A stretch of 64,000 bases of DNA from assembly GCA_902552985.1 (NCBI GenBank), contig CACDII010000002.1:115353-179352 (forward strand), read 5' to 3'. The position numbers and the translations under genes are program-made. The DNA is from an uncultured Pelagibacteraceae bacterium (lineage in GTDB: Bacteria > Pseudomonadota > Alphaproteobacteria > Pelagibacterales > Pelagibacteraceae). Of the stretch, positions 34,821 through 43,045 are shown piece by piece (within the stretch, counting starts at the first letter, position 1; each line of letters starts with the position of its first letter). The notes beneath the pieces were generated by a model, which was given only the letters and a program-made list of their open reading frames with translations, did not search any database and was not told where the DNA came from.

Positions 34821-34922
34821 TTTTAATAAGTTTTTTATTAAAAATGGCTCAAAACGGATATTAAAATAAGTCCCAAGATTTTTTTTTATTTGTTATTTAG
34901 CTTTTAAAATGTTTTAATTTTC

Positions 34923-35237
34923 ATGAGGGAAATGAGGAAGATAATTTTTTTTATAGCCATGGGTGTCTTATTAAATAGCTGTGCACAGTACAGCTCTTTT
35001 TTAGGTCCAACTTATACAATTGTTGAATCGGGAAATATATACCAAGCTGCATTATCATATCAGTCAAATACATTAGTTAAAAAAAAAACTGGAAAAGATA
35101 CATTTCAACATGCATCTGAACATGCATCTATTTTAATAGAGAAAAAAAATAAGCAAATAAATTTAGATGAAGATTTAATAGCACTAATTGAAACCAGTAT
35201 TAAAAACACTAGAAATAAAATTATTTCTAAAAAATAA
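34923..35237 (+). CDS. Small lipoprotein of unknown function
   Basis: A 104-residue protein with a lipoprotein signal ending in LNSC (Cys near residue 20). The mature part has a short conserved-looking stretch, 'GPTYTIVESGNIYQAALSY', then a Lys-rich helical tail. No enzymatic motif is visible and I do not recognise a named family. An in-frame ATG at 34932 is an alternative start and gives a tighter signal peptide. It stands alone, 102 bp after rodA, with its own AT-rich upstream region. Confidence 0.6.
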   Translation: MREMRKIIFFIAMGVLLNSCAQYSSFLGPTYTIVESGNIYQAALSYQSNTLVKKKTGKDTFQHASEHASILIEKKNKQINLDEDLIALIETSIKNTRNKIISKK

Positions 35238-35268
35238 TTCATTAAAATTTTAAATTGAGCTAGTTATT

Positions 35269-36522
35269 ATGAGGTTGGACAAAAAAAAAAAATTAAAAAT
35301 AGGAATTGTTGGGGCAGGAATTCAAGGCGTGTGTAATGCATTATTTTTACAAAAAAAAGGTCATGAAGTAACTTTATTTGATAAAGAAACACCAGGAAGC
35401 GCAGCTGCTTCCTACGGAAACGCAGGTCATTTTTCGCCTTACGCTTCTATACCTTTAAACAGACCTGATATTTTAACGGATGTTCCAGCTATGCTTTTAA
35501 GTTCTACTGGTCCATTAGCTTTAAAATGGAATTATGTTCCAAAAATGATTCCATGGTTTTTAAAATTTATAAATAATTGTACTAAAAAAAAAATGATGCA
35601 TACAGCAAAGTACATGCATCAAATATTAGACCTAGCAATACCAGCATATGATGAATTATTTGAAGAAATTGATTTGTCCGGATTGGTAGAGAATAAAGGT
35701 ATTATGTATATTTGGAATGATCAAAATCTTAAGAGTAGAGAATTAGAAATTAAGGCCAGGGAAGAAGTTGGAGCAGAGCAACAACTCCTTAATAAAAAAG
35801 AAATTCATGATCTAGAACCAAATATTAAAAATATTTATCACGCTGGTGTTTTCTATAAGAAGGCTAGACATGCTAGAAATCCTGGAAAAATTTGGTTAAA
35901 ACTATTTGAAAATTTTATTAAAAAAGGTGGAAAATTTTTAAAATTAAATATTAAAGATTTAAATTTTGATAATGATAAACCTGTAGTAATTTCTGAAGCT
36001 CAAAGATTTATATTTGATAAATTAGTTATTGCTTGTGGAGCTTTTTCAAAAAAATTGACAGATAAGTTAGATGAAAAGATTCCTCTAGATACAGAGCGTG
36101 GTTATCATATTCATTTCAAAGGTTGTGATAATTTAATTTCACGTCCTGTAGTATTTCAAAATAGAGGTTTTGGAATGACACCAATGGAACAAGGATTAAG
36201 AGTAGTGGGCACTGTAGAATTTGGTGGTTTAGAAAATCCATTAAGTAAGGGTAGAGTAAAAAATTTAGTAAATAATGCCAAATATTTGTTAGATGGATTA
36301 CCGGAACATGAAGACGAATGGTTAGGTTTCAGGCCTACGCTACCTGACTATCTACCAGTCATAGGACCTTCCAAAAATTATAAAAATGTTTTTTACTCCT
36401 TCGGACATCATCATTTAGGATGGACATTGGGAGCAATATCAGGAAAGATTGTTGCAAAGATGATATCAGGTGAAAATACAAATTTAGAATTAGAACCATA
36501 TAGTTCCTTAAGGTTTGCTTAG
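35269..36522 (+). CDS. DadA-like FAD-dependent amino acid dehydrogenase
   Basis: A 417-residue DAO-family flavoenzyme. The N-terminal FAD motif is 'IGIVGAGIQGVCNALFLQKK' (G-x-G-x-x-G). 'SAAASYGNAGHFSPYASIPL' follows, typical of D-amino acid dehydrogenase small subunits. The C-terminal 'WLGFRPTLPDYLPVIGPS' and 'FSFGHHHLGWTLGA'-type ending ('YSFGHHHLGWTLGAISG') are DadA hallmarks. It likely oxidises D-amino acids or related amines and feeds electrons to the respiratory chain. Its stop overlaps the GTG start of the EamA gene by one base, suggesting a transporter partner. Substrate unknown. Confidence 0.82.
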   Translation: MRLDKKKKLKIGIVGAGIQGVCNALFLQKKGHEVTLFDKETPGSAAASYGNAGHFSPYASIPLNRPDILTDVPAMLLSSTGPLALKWNYVPKMIPWFLKFINNCTKKKMMHTAKYMHQILDLAIPAYDELFEEIDLSGLVENKGIMYIWNDQNLKSRELEIKAREEVGAEQQLLNKKEIHDLEPNIKNIYHAGVFYKKARHARNPGKIWLKLFENFIKKGGKFLKLNIKDLNFDNDKPVVISEAQRFIFDKLVIACGAFSKKLTDKLDEKIPLDTERGYHIHFKGCDNLISRPVVFQNRGFGMTPMEQGLRVVGTVEFGGLENPLSKGRVKNLVNNAKYLLDGLPEHEDEWLGFRPTLPDYLPVIGPSKNYKNVFYSFGHHHLGWTLGAISGKIVAKMISGENTNLELEPYSSLRFA

Positions 36523-37418
36523 TGAACAAAAGCATTAAAGCATATTTAATGTTAGTTTTGGCTTCAATATTTTGGGCGGGTAATTTTATTGTTGGTAAAT
36601 TTGCTTTCTTTGAAGATATTCCACCTTTTTCATTAGTATTTTTTAGATGGTTAACTGTTTGGTTTATTTTATTACCATTTACTTACAAAGAAATTTTAAA
36701 TAATAAAAATAATATATTTAATAATTTTTCTTTGTTACTTCTTCTTGGCTTAACAAGCGTTGGTCTTTTTAACTCTTTTGTTTATATTTCTTTAAATTAT
36801 ACCCAGGTAATTAATGCATCGTTGTTTAATACAGCAATACCAGCAGCAATAATTCTTTTTTGTTTTTTGTTTAAGATCGAAAATACAAACTCTTATCAAC
36901 TAGTTGGTCTTATAATCTCTGTAATTGGAGTTTTTGCAATTATTACTCGATTGGATTTAAATATTTTATTAACTCTTAGCTTTAATATTGGAGATATTTG
37001 GATGATATGCGCGGTATTCTGTTGGGGAATTTATTCTGCTTTTTTAAAAAAATTAAAATTAAAAATATCATTATTATCTTTGGTTCATATTCTTTGTTCA
37101 TGTGGATTAATATTTTTATTTCCTCAATTTCTTTATGAATATTCCCAAAGTGACATTATAAATGTAGATAAAAACTTTTTATATTGCTTGGTATATTTGG
37201 CTCTATTTCCAAGCATTGGATCTTATTATTGCTGGACTGGAGCAGTATCAATTATAGGACCAAATAGAGCTGGAATTTTTCTTATGTTAATACCCATGTT
37301 TAGTGCAGTTATGGCTATATTTTTTTTTAAGGAAGAATTTCAATTATATCATTTTATAGGATCTATTTTCGTAATAATTGGTTTATTCTTAGCTAATAAA
37401 AAAATTAAAAATGTATAA
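36522..37418 (+). CDS. EamA-family (DMT superfamily) transporter
   Basis: A 298-residue inner membrane protein with ten predicted helices arranged as two EamA repeats. The first starts 'LMLVLASIFWAGNFIVGKFA', and the second around residue 155 'IGDIWMICAVFCWGIYSAFL'. Starts with GTG that overlaps the upstream stop (TAGTG). Family members export or import amino acids and metabolites. Coupling with the DadA-like gene hints at an amino acid substrate; this is inference. Confidence 0.85.
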   Translation: MNKSIKAYLMLVLASIFWAGNFIVGKFAFFEDIPPFSLVFFRWLTVWFILLPFTYKEILNNKNNIFNNFSLLLLLGLTSVGLFNSFVYISLNYTQVINASLFNTAIPAAIILFCFLFKIENTNSYQLVGLIISVIGVFAIITRLDLNILLTLSFNIGDIWMICAVFCWGIYSAFLKKLKLKISLLSLVHILCSCGLIFLFPQFLYEYSQSDIINVDKNFLYCLVYLALFPSIGSYYCWTGAVSIIGPNRAGIFLMLIPMFSAVMAIFFFKEEFQLYHFIGSIFVIIGLFLANKKIKNV

Positions 37419-37785
37419 AATTGATAAATCAAAATTAACAGCTGAACAAAAATTAGTATTATTAGAAGAGGGTACAGAACCTCCTGGTTCAAGTGTTTTA
37501 AACAATGAAAAAAGAAAGGGAAGCTATCACTGTGCTGGATGTGGAGAAAAATTATTTGACTCGATTACCAAATACGAGAGCGGTTCTGGATGGCCATCTT
37601 TTTATGAGTCCTTACCTGATGTTTTTGAAACAAAAACAGATCATTTGTTAGGTTATGCAAGAACGGAATATCATTGTAAAAAATGTGGTGGACACCACGG
37701 TCATATTTTTGATGATGGACCACAACCAACAGGAAAAAGATATTGTAATAACGGTGTATGTTTAATTTTTAAACCTAAGATATAA
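37411..37785 (+). CDS. msrB: Peptide methionine-R-sulfoxide reductase
   Basis: A 124-residue MsrB that reduces methionine R-sulfoxide. Two zinc C-x2-C pairs are seen, 'CAGCGEKLF' and 'CKKCGGHHGHIF'. The active-site motif is 'GKRYCNNGVCL', with the catalytic Cys in RYC. 'SGSGWPSFYESL' is the substrate loop. It overlaps the EamA gene by 8 nt. No msrA is present in the window. Confidence 0.95.
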   Translation: MYKIDKSKLTAEQKLVLLEEGTEPPGSSVLNNEKRKGSYHCAGCGEKLFDSITKYESGSGWPSFYESLPDVFETKTDHLLGYARTEYHCKKCGGHHGHIFDDGPQPTGKRYCNNGVCLIFKPKI

Positions 37786-37790
37786 CAATT

Positions 37791-38132
37791 ATGTTAGTTA
37801 AATATTTAAGTTTTTTGATAGGAGTAATTTGGTCTTACTCATTAATAAAGACGCAGTCTATTTTCAGTAAAAAAGCTGGTCTAATTTTTAAAGTATTTAT
37901 ATCGAAGGTTTCTTGGCTTACTTTGATTGCAGCAATTTATTTTGGATATAAAAATTTTTCTATAAAATTTACTTTAATCGGTATCGTTTTTTCAATAGTT
38001 TTAGTCCATCTAGGATTTAAATTTTTAAGTAAATTTTTGTCATCAAAATTTACTGAAAAACAGTTAGTTATTTCAAAAACTTTTTTCGAGTATTCTTTAA
38101 TTGTTTGGGTTTTCTACTATCTTTTTTATTAA
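37791..38132 (+). CDS. Small polytopic membrane protein of unknown function
   Basis: A 113-residue protein with three or four hydrophobic spans (about residues 3-20, 41-57, 61-82 and 95-112) and a basic loop 'KFLSSKFTEKQ'. No motif or family is recognised. It begins 5 nt after msrB and is probably the last gene of that operon. A 127-bp AT-rich gap follows that holds no gene but likely the promoter of the barrel protein gene. Confidence 0.6.
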   Translation: MLVKYLSFLIGVIWSYSLIKTQSIFSKKAGLIFKVFISKVSWLTLIAAIYFGYKNFSIKFTLIGIVFSIVLVHLGFKFLSKFLSSKFTEKQLVISKTFFEYSLIVWVFYYLFY

Positions 38133-38259
38133 ACTATTACTTAATTTAATAAGCAAAGATATTGTAATAGTGGAATTATTTTATTTTTTTGTATGAAATG
38201 TTAAAAAAACTAAGCTTGCAAATTGACTTATTTTTACTTAATTTTAGTAAAAAAATACT

Positions 38260-39117
38260 ATGAAAAAAATTTTAACAGTTATTTTTTCATTTCTTTTTAT
38301 GTCAGCTTCTCATGCTGATCTTGAGAGCAGAATATCAGAAATCATTGCAGGCTGGATACCAGGAGACGGTATAACTGAAGTCGGAGTTGAATTAAATGAT
38401 GCAGATAATGATAATATCAATTTTTCAATTCTAGGAGTTCGAAGTATAGAAAAAAGTGATGATTCAAATTTTTTTACACAATTTAGTTTAAGAAATGAGG
38501 AAAAAAATAGCTCAGGAAGATTAACTGGAAATTTAGGTTTTGGTTTAAGAGAATTAAGTGAAGATCAATCTTTTATGTATGGAGCTAATGTTTTTTTAGA
38601 TGGAGATATATTAGAAGGACATAAAAGATTAGGATTAGGTTTGGAAACTAAATCGTCTTTGGTGGATTTAAGTACAAATTATTACCAAGGATTAACTAGG
38701 ATGAAAATAGTTGATGGAACTGAAGAAAAAGTCTTAAGTGGTTGGGACTATAATTTAACAACGCAAGTTCCATATCATCCATGGATTAATTTAAATCTAG
38801 AGGGATATAAATGGAAAGCCGAAAAAGCAACTACAGACTCTAAAGGAATGATCTATGGATCTGAATTTTATATTAATCCAGTATTACAATTTAATTTTTC
38901 TCTGGATAAGTCAAGCAACGAGGGCGTTGAAGACATTTACAAAGCAGAGATATTATTTACTTACCCGCCAAGGGAAAATATTAGAACAATGCAAGACGGT
39001 AAATCAGATGTTGCATTTGAAAAAGATAATATGCAGGCAAAACTAACTGAAAAAGTAAGAAGAAATAATAACTTGACAGTTGAGATTCAAGGAGCAGTTA
39101 TTATAACGAGCAAATAA
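38260..39117 (+). CDS. Stand-alone inverse-autotransporter-like outer membrane barrel
   Basis: A 285-residue exported protein with a signal peptide at residues 1-19 ('KKILTVIFSFLFMSASHA'). The body resembles the inverse autotransporter (intimin/invasin) beta domain: 'SFMYGANVFLDGDILEGHKR', then 'LGLGLETKSSLVDLSTNYYQ', 'SGWDYNLTTQVPYHPWINL', and the terminal 'LTEKVRRNNNLTVEIQ' (the E-K-V-x-R-N-N motif). In classical members the barrel anchors Ig-like passenger repeats on the same chain; here the protein ends straight after the barrel. The next gene, 2 nt away, encodes a secreted protein that might be its cargo. The family call comes from these motifs only. Confidence 0.6.
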   Translation: MKKILTVIFSFLFMSASHADLESRISEIIAGWIPGDGITEVGVELNDADNDNINFSILGVRSIEKSDDSNFFTQFSLRNEEKNSSGRLTGNLGFGLRELSEDQSFMYGANVFLDGDILEGHKRLGLGLETKSSLVDLSTNYYQGLTRMKIVDGTEEKVLSGWDYNLTTQVPYHPWINLNLEGYKWKAEKATTDSKGMIYGSEFYINPVLQFNFSLDKSSNEGVEDIYKAEILFTYPPRENIRTMQDGKSDVAFEKDNMQAKLTEKVRRNNNLTVEIQGAVIITSK

Positions 39118-39119
39118 TT

Positions 39120-39836
39120 ATGAAAAAAATAAAAACATTTTTAATTTCAATTATATTTACATTTATTTTTTATGGTAATGTTGTTGCTGGAACAGGTGAA
39201 GCAACAGAATATAAAATAACTATATATAAGATAGAATTGTGTGACAGTAGCAGTACAGCATCGGCGTGCAATGGTGCTGTTACTATTTTTGATGGTAACT
39301 CTGGTGCTATTGATATTGCTAATACAACTGCTGGAGCAGCTGCAGCAAGTTTAGGAAATGCATCTGCAGCAACATTTGGAACAGCGTATACTTATTTACA
39401 GATAACAATGGGTAGAGCATATACAGTTAAAGGATCTGCGGCTGATGGTAGTGGAACTACTTGCTATACCAAAAGCAATGGATCAGCAGGAACACTTGCT
39501 AAAGGATCAGAAGACTCAGGAGATGAAGCATCGGCAACTTTGTATGCAGCTATGGTTGGAACAAGTGTTGGTGATAATTTAACTGGGTTACAGACTTTAA
39601 CAGACACTACAGGTGTAGCGTCAACAATTGAAAATAATGATGAATACTTTCAATATAGACAACAATTAGCAAGTACTTTCACAATGGAACCAGGAAATAT
39701 ACCAAGTGTAACTGTTGCATTTGGTACTGATAATGCTGTTGGGGCTATTGATGATATGGGAGACTCATGTGAGACCGTTGGTGCCGCAAAAGGATTGTAC
39801 GCAGCAGAACCTGATGTAACCGTCACTATAGAATAA
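39120..39836 (+). CDS. Secreted Ala/Gly/Thr-rich protein of unknown function
   Basis: A 238-residue protein with a signal peptide ('KTFLISIIFTFIFYGNVVAG'). The mature chain is rich in Ala, Gly, Ser, Thr and Asp and poor in Lys, quite unlike neighbouring proteins. It opens with 'EYKITIYKIELCDSSS' and has a few Cys that could form disulfides (positions near 42, 49, 115 and 221). Beta-rich composition suggests a surface or fibre-like protein. It follows the inverse-autotransporter-like barrel by 2 nt, so the two are almost surely co-transcribed. No family recognised. Confidence 0.6.
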   Translation: MKKIKTFLISIIFTFIFYGNVVAGTGEATEYKITIYKIELCDSSSTASACNGAVTIFDGNSGAIDIANTTAGAAAASLGNASAATFGTAYTYLQITMGRAYTVKGSAADGSGTTCYTKSNGSAGTLAKGSEDSGDEASATLYAAMVGTSVGDNLTGLQTLTDTTGVASTIENNDEYFQYRQQLASTFTMEPGNIPSVTVAFGTDNAVGAIDDMGDSCETVGAAKGLYAAEPDVTVTIE

Positions 39837-39859
39837 TTATTTTATAATAAAATTATTTA

Positions 39860-40276
39860 TTAAATATCAGCGTATACTTTTTCTTCTTTTTCATGTTTTT
39901 CTTGAGCCGCGATACAAAGAGCTGCAACTGGTCTAGCCATTAATCTTTTGATACCAATTGGTTCACCCGTTTCTTCACAAAAACCATAAGTGCCATCTTG
40001 TATTTTTTTTAAAGCCTGATCAATTTTTGAAATAAGTTTTATCTGTCTATTAATAGCTTTCATTTCCACATTTTTATCTGTGTACGAACTAGCTTGATCC
40101 ACGATATCAGCTGAGACACTGTTATCGTCTATAGAACCATTATACAGAGCTTCGTTATTAGATTTAATGATATCTGATTTCCATTCGGTAAGCTTTTTTT
40201 TAAAAAATGCTTTATGCTTTTCACACATATACTTTTCGGTTTCTTTGGGTATGTAGGTTTTTGAGATTTTAACCAT
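39860..40276 (-). CDS. dksA: DksA/TraR-family RNA polymerase-binding regulator
   Basis: A 138-residue protein with the DksA plan: a long N-terminal coiled coil and a C-terminal zinc-finger-like globule. 'YGFCEETGEPIGIKRLMARP' is the family signature. Only single Cys residues remain at each half-site (one in 'GFCEETG', one in 'ALCIAAQE'), so the four-Cys zinc site is degenerate, as in many alphaproteobacterial DksA proteins. The coiled-coil tip has an acidic pair region 'DQASSYTDKN'. DksA works with ppGpp on rRNA and amino acid promoters. It converges on the secreted protein gene with a 23-bp gap. Confidence 0.85.
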   Translation of the reverse strand: MVKISKTYIPKETEKYMCEKHKAFFKKKLTEWKSDIIKSNNEALYNGSIDDNSVSADIVDQASSYTDKNVEMKAINRQIKLISKIDQALKKIQDGTYGFCEETGEPIGIKRLMARPVAALCIAAQEKHEKEEKVYADI

Positions 40277-40355
40277 AGTCGAGTTTTAAACGTGGCTGAA
40301 TATATTCATGAATAAATAGCTGTCAAGAAACCATTAATTGTATAAATTGAGTAAA

Positions 40356-41663
40356 ATGGCCATAAATAAAAAAAATATATTTAAATTATTTTATATTTTT
40401 CTATTAACGCACTTAATTATTTGGACAGCGATTCCAGCATTCACAAATAATAATTTACCATTAGATACTATCGAAGCTTTAGCATGGGGAAGTAATTTAG
40501 ATTGGGGGTTTAATAAGCATCCTCCAATGAGCGCATTTCTAGCTGAGATTTTTTATCAAATATTTGGTCCAAACGATTGGGCTTATTATTTATTAAGCCA
40601 AGTTTGCGTAATTAGTTCTTTTTTTATTATTTTTAAATTTGCAGAAGATTTTTTTGAAAATAAAATCTTTTGCTTGTTATCAGTTTTATTATTAGAAGGT
40701 ATTTTCTTTTATAATTTCACCTCTCCTGAATTCAATGTAAATGTATGTTTGATGCCTTTTTGGTCACTTACAGTTTTATATTTATGGAAAGGATTTAAGG
40801 ATAATAAAATTAATGACTGGTTGTTATTTGGTCTATTTTCTGGATTTAGTTTTTTATCAAAATATTTATTTATCTATTTGGGCTTAGCTATTGATATTTT
40901 CTTACTTTATATGATCTATAAAAGAAAAATTGATTTTAAATGTTTATCATCTCTCCTTACTTTTTTTATAATTTTGTTACCTCATTTAGTTTGGCTCACA
41001 AAAAATGATTTTGTTACAATCTCATATGGTCTTGATAGAACAGGAACAGGTGATCAAAATCTTATAGATCATATCATTCATCCAATTATTTTTTTAGCAA
41101 AACAAATAATAATATTAATACCATTCTTTATGATGTTTTTATTTGTGAACAGAAAATTAAAAGCTAAATTTAATTTTAAAGATAGCAAACTATTATTTTT
41201 ATTAGCAATAAATATTATTCCTTTAGCTTTAGTATTTTTAACTTCAATGATGATGGGTGTTAAAATTAGAACAATGTGGATGACACCTTTCTACTTATTT
41301 TTTGGTGTTTTTGTGGTTTATATTTTTCAATCTCAAATGAATTTAAAAAAATTAAAAAACTTTTTTACTATATTTATAATTCTTTTTATTTTTTCACCAT
41401 TTGCATACGCATATGTATCAATTACTCAAACCGATAAAAGAACTGATTATCCAGGAAAGCAGATAGCTGAAAAGGTCCAGAAACAGTGGAGCCAAGATTT
41501 TGACGAACCTATTAACGTAGTATTAGGGAATGAGTGGGAAGCTGGAAATCTTTCTTATCACTTAAAATCCAGACCAGTATGGGAAGGAAAAATTAATAAT
41601 GAAAAATTAAATAGTTATAATAAATTCATTTGTATTGATAATATTTGTTTTGGAAATAAATGA
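40356..41663 (+). CDS. GT39/ArnT-like membrane glycosyltransferase
   Basis: A protein of about 435 residues with ten or more membrane helices and a short soluble C-terminus. After the first helix comes 'LPLDTIEALAWGSNLDWGFN' followed by 'KHPPMSAFLAEIFYQIFGP': an acidic residue in the first periplasmic loop and H-P-P, typical of PMT/ArnT-like GT39/GT83 enzymes that use polyprenyl-phosphate sugars. A TTG at 40338 opens the frame; the ATG at 40356 is the likelier start. It is linked with a GT2 gene two genes on, the usual pair where GT2 makes the lipid-linked sugar and this enzyme transfers it in the periplasm. The acceptor is unknown. Confidence 0.75.
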   Translation: MAINKKNIFKLFYIFLLTHLIIWTAIPAFTNNNLPLDTIEALAWGSNLDWGFNKHPPMSAFLAEIFYQIFGPNDWAYYLLSQVCVISSFFIIFKFAEDFFENKIFCLLSVLLLEGIFFYNFTSPEFNVNVCLMPFWSLTVLYLWKGFKDNKINDWLLFGLFSGFSFLSKYLFIYLGLAIDIFLLYMIYKRKIDFKCLSSLLTFFIILLPHLVWLTKNDFVTISYGLDRTGTGDQNLIDHIIHPIIFLAKQIIILIPFFMMFLFVNRKLKAKFNFKDSKLLFLLAINIIPLALVFLTSMMMGVKIRTMWMTPFYLFFGVFVVYIFQSQMNLKKLKNFFTIFIILFIFSPFAYAYVSITQTDKRTDYPGKQIAEKVQKQWSQDFDEPINVVLGNEWEAGNLSYHLKSRPVWEGKINNEKLNSYNKFICIDNICFGNK

Positions 41664-42142
41664 AAAACTTATTAAACATTTTTATATTAAGTGTAGTTAT
41701 TTTAATACTTAATTCGTGCGCCAAACCAACGGTTGTGGAAATTGTTCAGCCTAATGATGATAAATTAAATTGTGAAGAACTAAAAACAGAAATAGCAGAA
41801 GTTCAAAAGATAAAAGAAGAGGCTGTATTTTCAAAAGATTCTGGGGGAAATTATGCAAGAGTAATTTTATTTTGGCCAGCATGGGCTCAATCGTTACATA
41901 ACGCTGATGAGGCCATACTAGCGGCCAATGATAGAAAACATCACTTAATCAAAATAATGAAAAAGAAAAAATGTAAAGGTGCTGAAAAACTTGAGGCAAA
42001 TATTAAAGACAAGCCAGCAACTACCACATCAGTTTCTCAAGAAAATATTGCAGAGCAACTTAAAACTTTGAAGGAATTATATGACTCTGGAGATTTGACT
42101 GAAGAGGAATATAAAAAGGCCAAAGACAAAGTGATCAATTAA
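41660..42142 (+). CDS. Lipoprotein with C-terminal SHOCT domain
   Basis: A 160-residue protein with a lipoprotein signal ('FILSVVILILNSCAKP', Cys near 20). The central part is helical with 'ADEAILAANDRKHHLIKIMK'. The C-terminus has a SHOCT domain, 'QLKTLKELYDSGDLTEEEYK', a short helical hairpin often found at the ends of membrane or secreted proteins. It overlaps both neighbours (4 nt with the GT39-like gene, 1 nt with the GT2 gene), so it is part of the same transcription unit. Its role is unknown. Confidence 0.7.
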   Translation: MKNLLNIFILSVVILILNSCAKPTVVEIVQPNDDKLNCEELKTEIAEVQKIKEEAVFSKDSGGNYARVILFWPAWAQSLHNADEAILAANDRKHHLIKIMKKKKCKGAEKLEANIKDKPATTTSVSQENIAEQLKTLKELYDSGDLTEEEYKKAKDKVIN

Positions 42143-43014
42143 TGAAAAAAATTAAAATATTAATTCCTATTTATAATGACTGGGAATCAGTCTTTAAACT
42201 TTTAGAAAATATTAATTCTGAAATTTCGACTTTGCCACATGAATTTTCTGTCATCATTGTAAATGACGCTTCTAAAGAAAATAGACCAGAAAAATCATTA
42301 AATTTAGATAATCTAAAATCGATACAAATTATTAATATGAAGGAAAATCAAGGACATGCGAGATGTAATGCTGCTGGCTTAAAATATATTTTTGAAAAAG
42401 AGGAATTTGATCATGTCATCCCAATGGATGGAGACGGAGAAGACAGACCTGAAGAAATTAAGCAACTTATTGATAATTTAAATTATCATTCTGATAAACC
42501 AATTGTTGGAGAAAGAATTAAGAGATCAGAAGGAATTTTTTTTAAATTTTGTTATTTAGTACATAAGATAATTACCTATACTTTTACAGGTGAAATTATC
42601 AAATATGGAAATTACAGCTGCTTACCAAAATCAACCGTTGCAAAAATGATTAATGAAAAAGCTACTTGGAGTAGTTTTTCAGGATCACTTGCAAAAATTG
42701 CTAAACGCAGGGTAGGAGTGCCGTCAGAAAGGGGAAGTAGATATTTTGGTCCTTCTAAGATGACTTTTAAAAATTTAATTATTCATTCACTTTCTATTAT
42801 TAGCGTTTTTAAAATAAATGTTTTAATTAGGTCTTTATTATTTTTAGCAGTTTATATTTTTTTAATTCATCAAAATATTACAATTATTATGCTAATACCT
42901 ACTGTTCTAATTTTATTATTAATAGCTTCAGTATTTATAGTTTCAAAAAGAGAAAATATGGAAGAATTTGAAAAGTCTTTAGAAAACATAAATAATATCG
43001 ATAATATTAAATAA
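42142..43014 (+). CDS. GT2-family polyprenyl-phosphate-type glycosyltransferase
   Basis: A 290-residue protein with an N-terminal GT-A domain: 'IKILIPIYNDWESVFKLLEN', the nucleotide-sugar region 'VIIVNDASKENRPEK' and the metal motif 'VIPMDGDGEDRPEEI' (D-x-D). Two C-terminal membrane helices lie at about residues 225-245 and 250-270. This plan resembles dolichol-phosphate mannose synthase and ArnC-type enzymes that load a sugar onto undecaprenyl phosphate. The partner would be the GT39-like protein two genes upstream. Starts in the stop of the SHOCT lipoprotein gene (TAATG). Confidence 0.82.
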   Translation: MKKIKILIPIYNDWESVFKLLENINSEISTLPHEFSVIIVNDASKENRPEKSLNLDNLKSIQIINMKENQGHARCNAAGLKYIFEKEEFDHVIPMDGDGEDRPEEIKQLIDNLNYHSDKPIVGERIKRSEGIFFKFCYLVHKIITYTFTGEIIKYGNYSCLPKSTVAKMINEKATWSSFSGSLAKIAKRRVGVPSERGSRYFGPSKMTFKNLIIHSLSIISVFKINVLIRSLLFLAVYIFLIHQNITIIMLIPTVLILLLIASVFIVSKRENMEEFEKSLENINNIDNIK

Positions 43015-43045
43015 ATAACGGGATAACAAAAAAGGAGCGCAACCT

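Noticed and set aside
34821..34922. A tRNA or small RNA gene in the gap after rodA
   Set aside because: No cloverleaf arms or CCA end; the sequence is AT-rich spacer only. The same holds for the gaps at 38133-38259 and 54857-54933.
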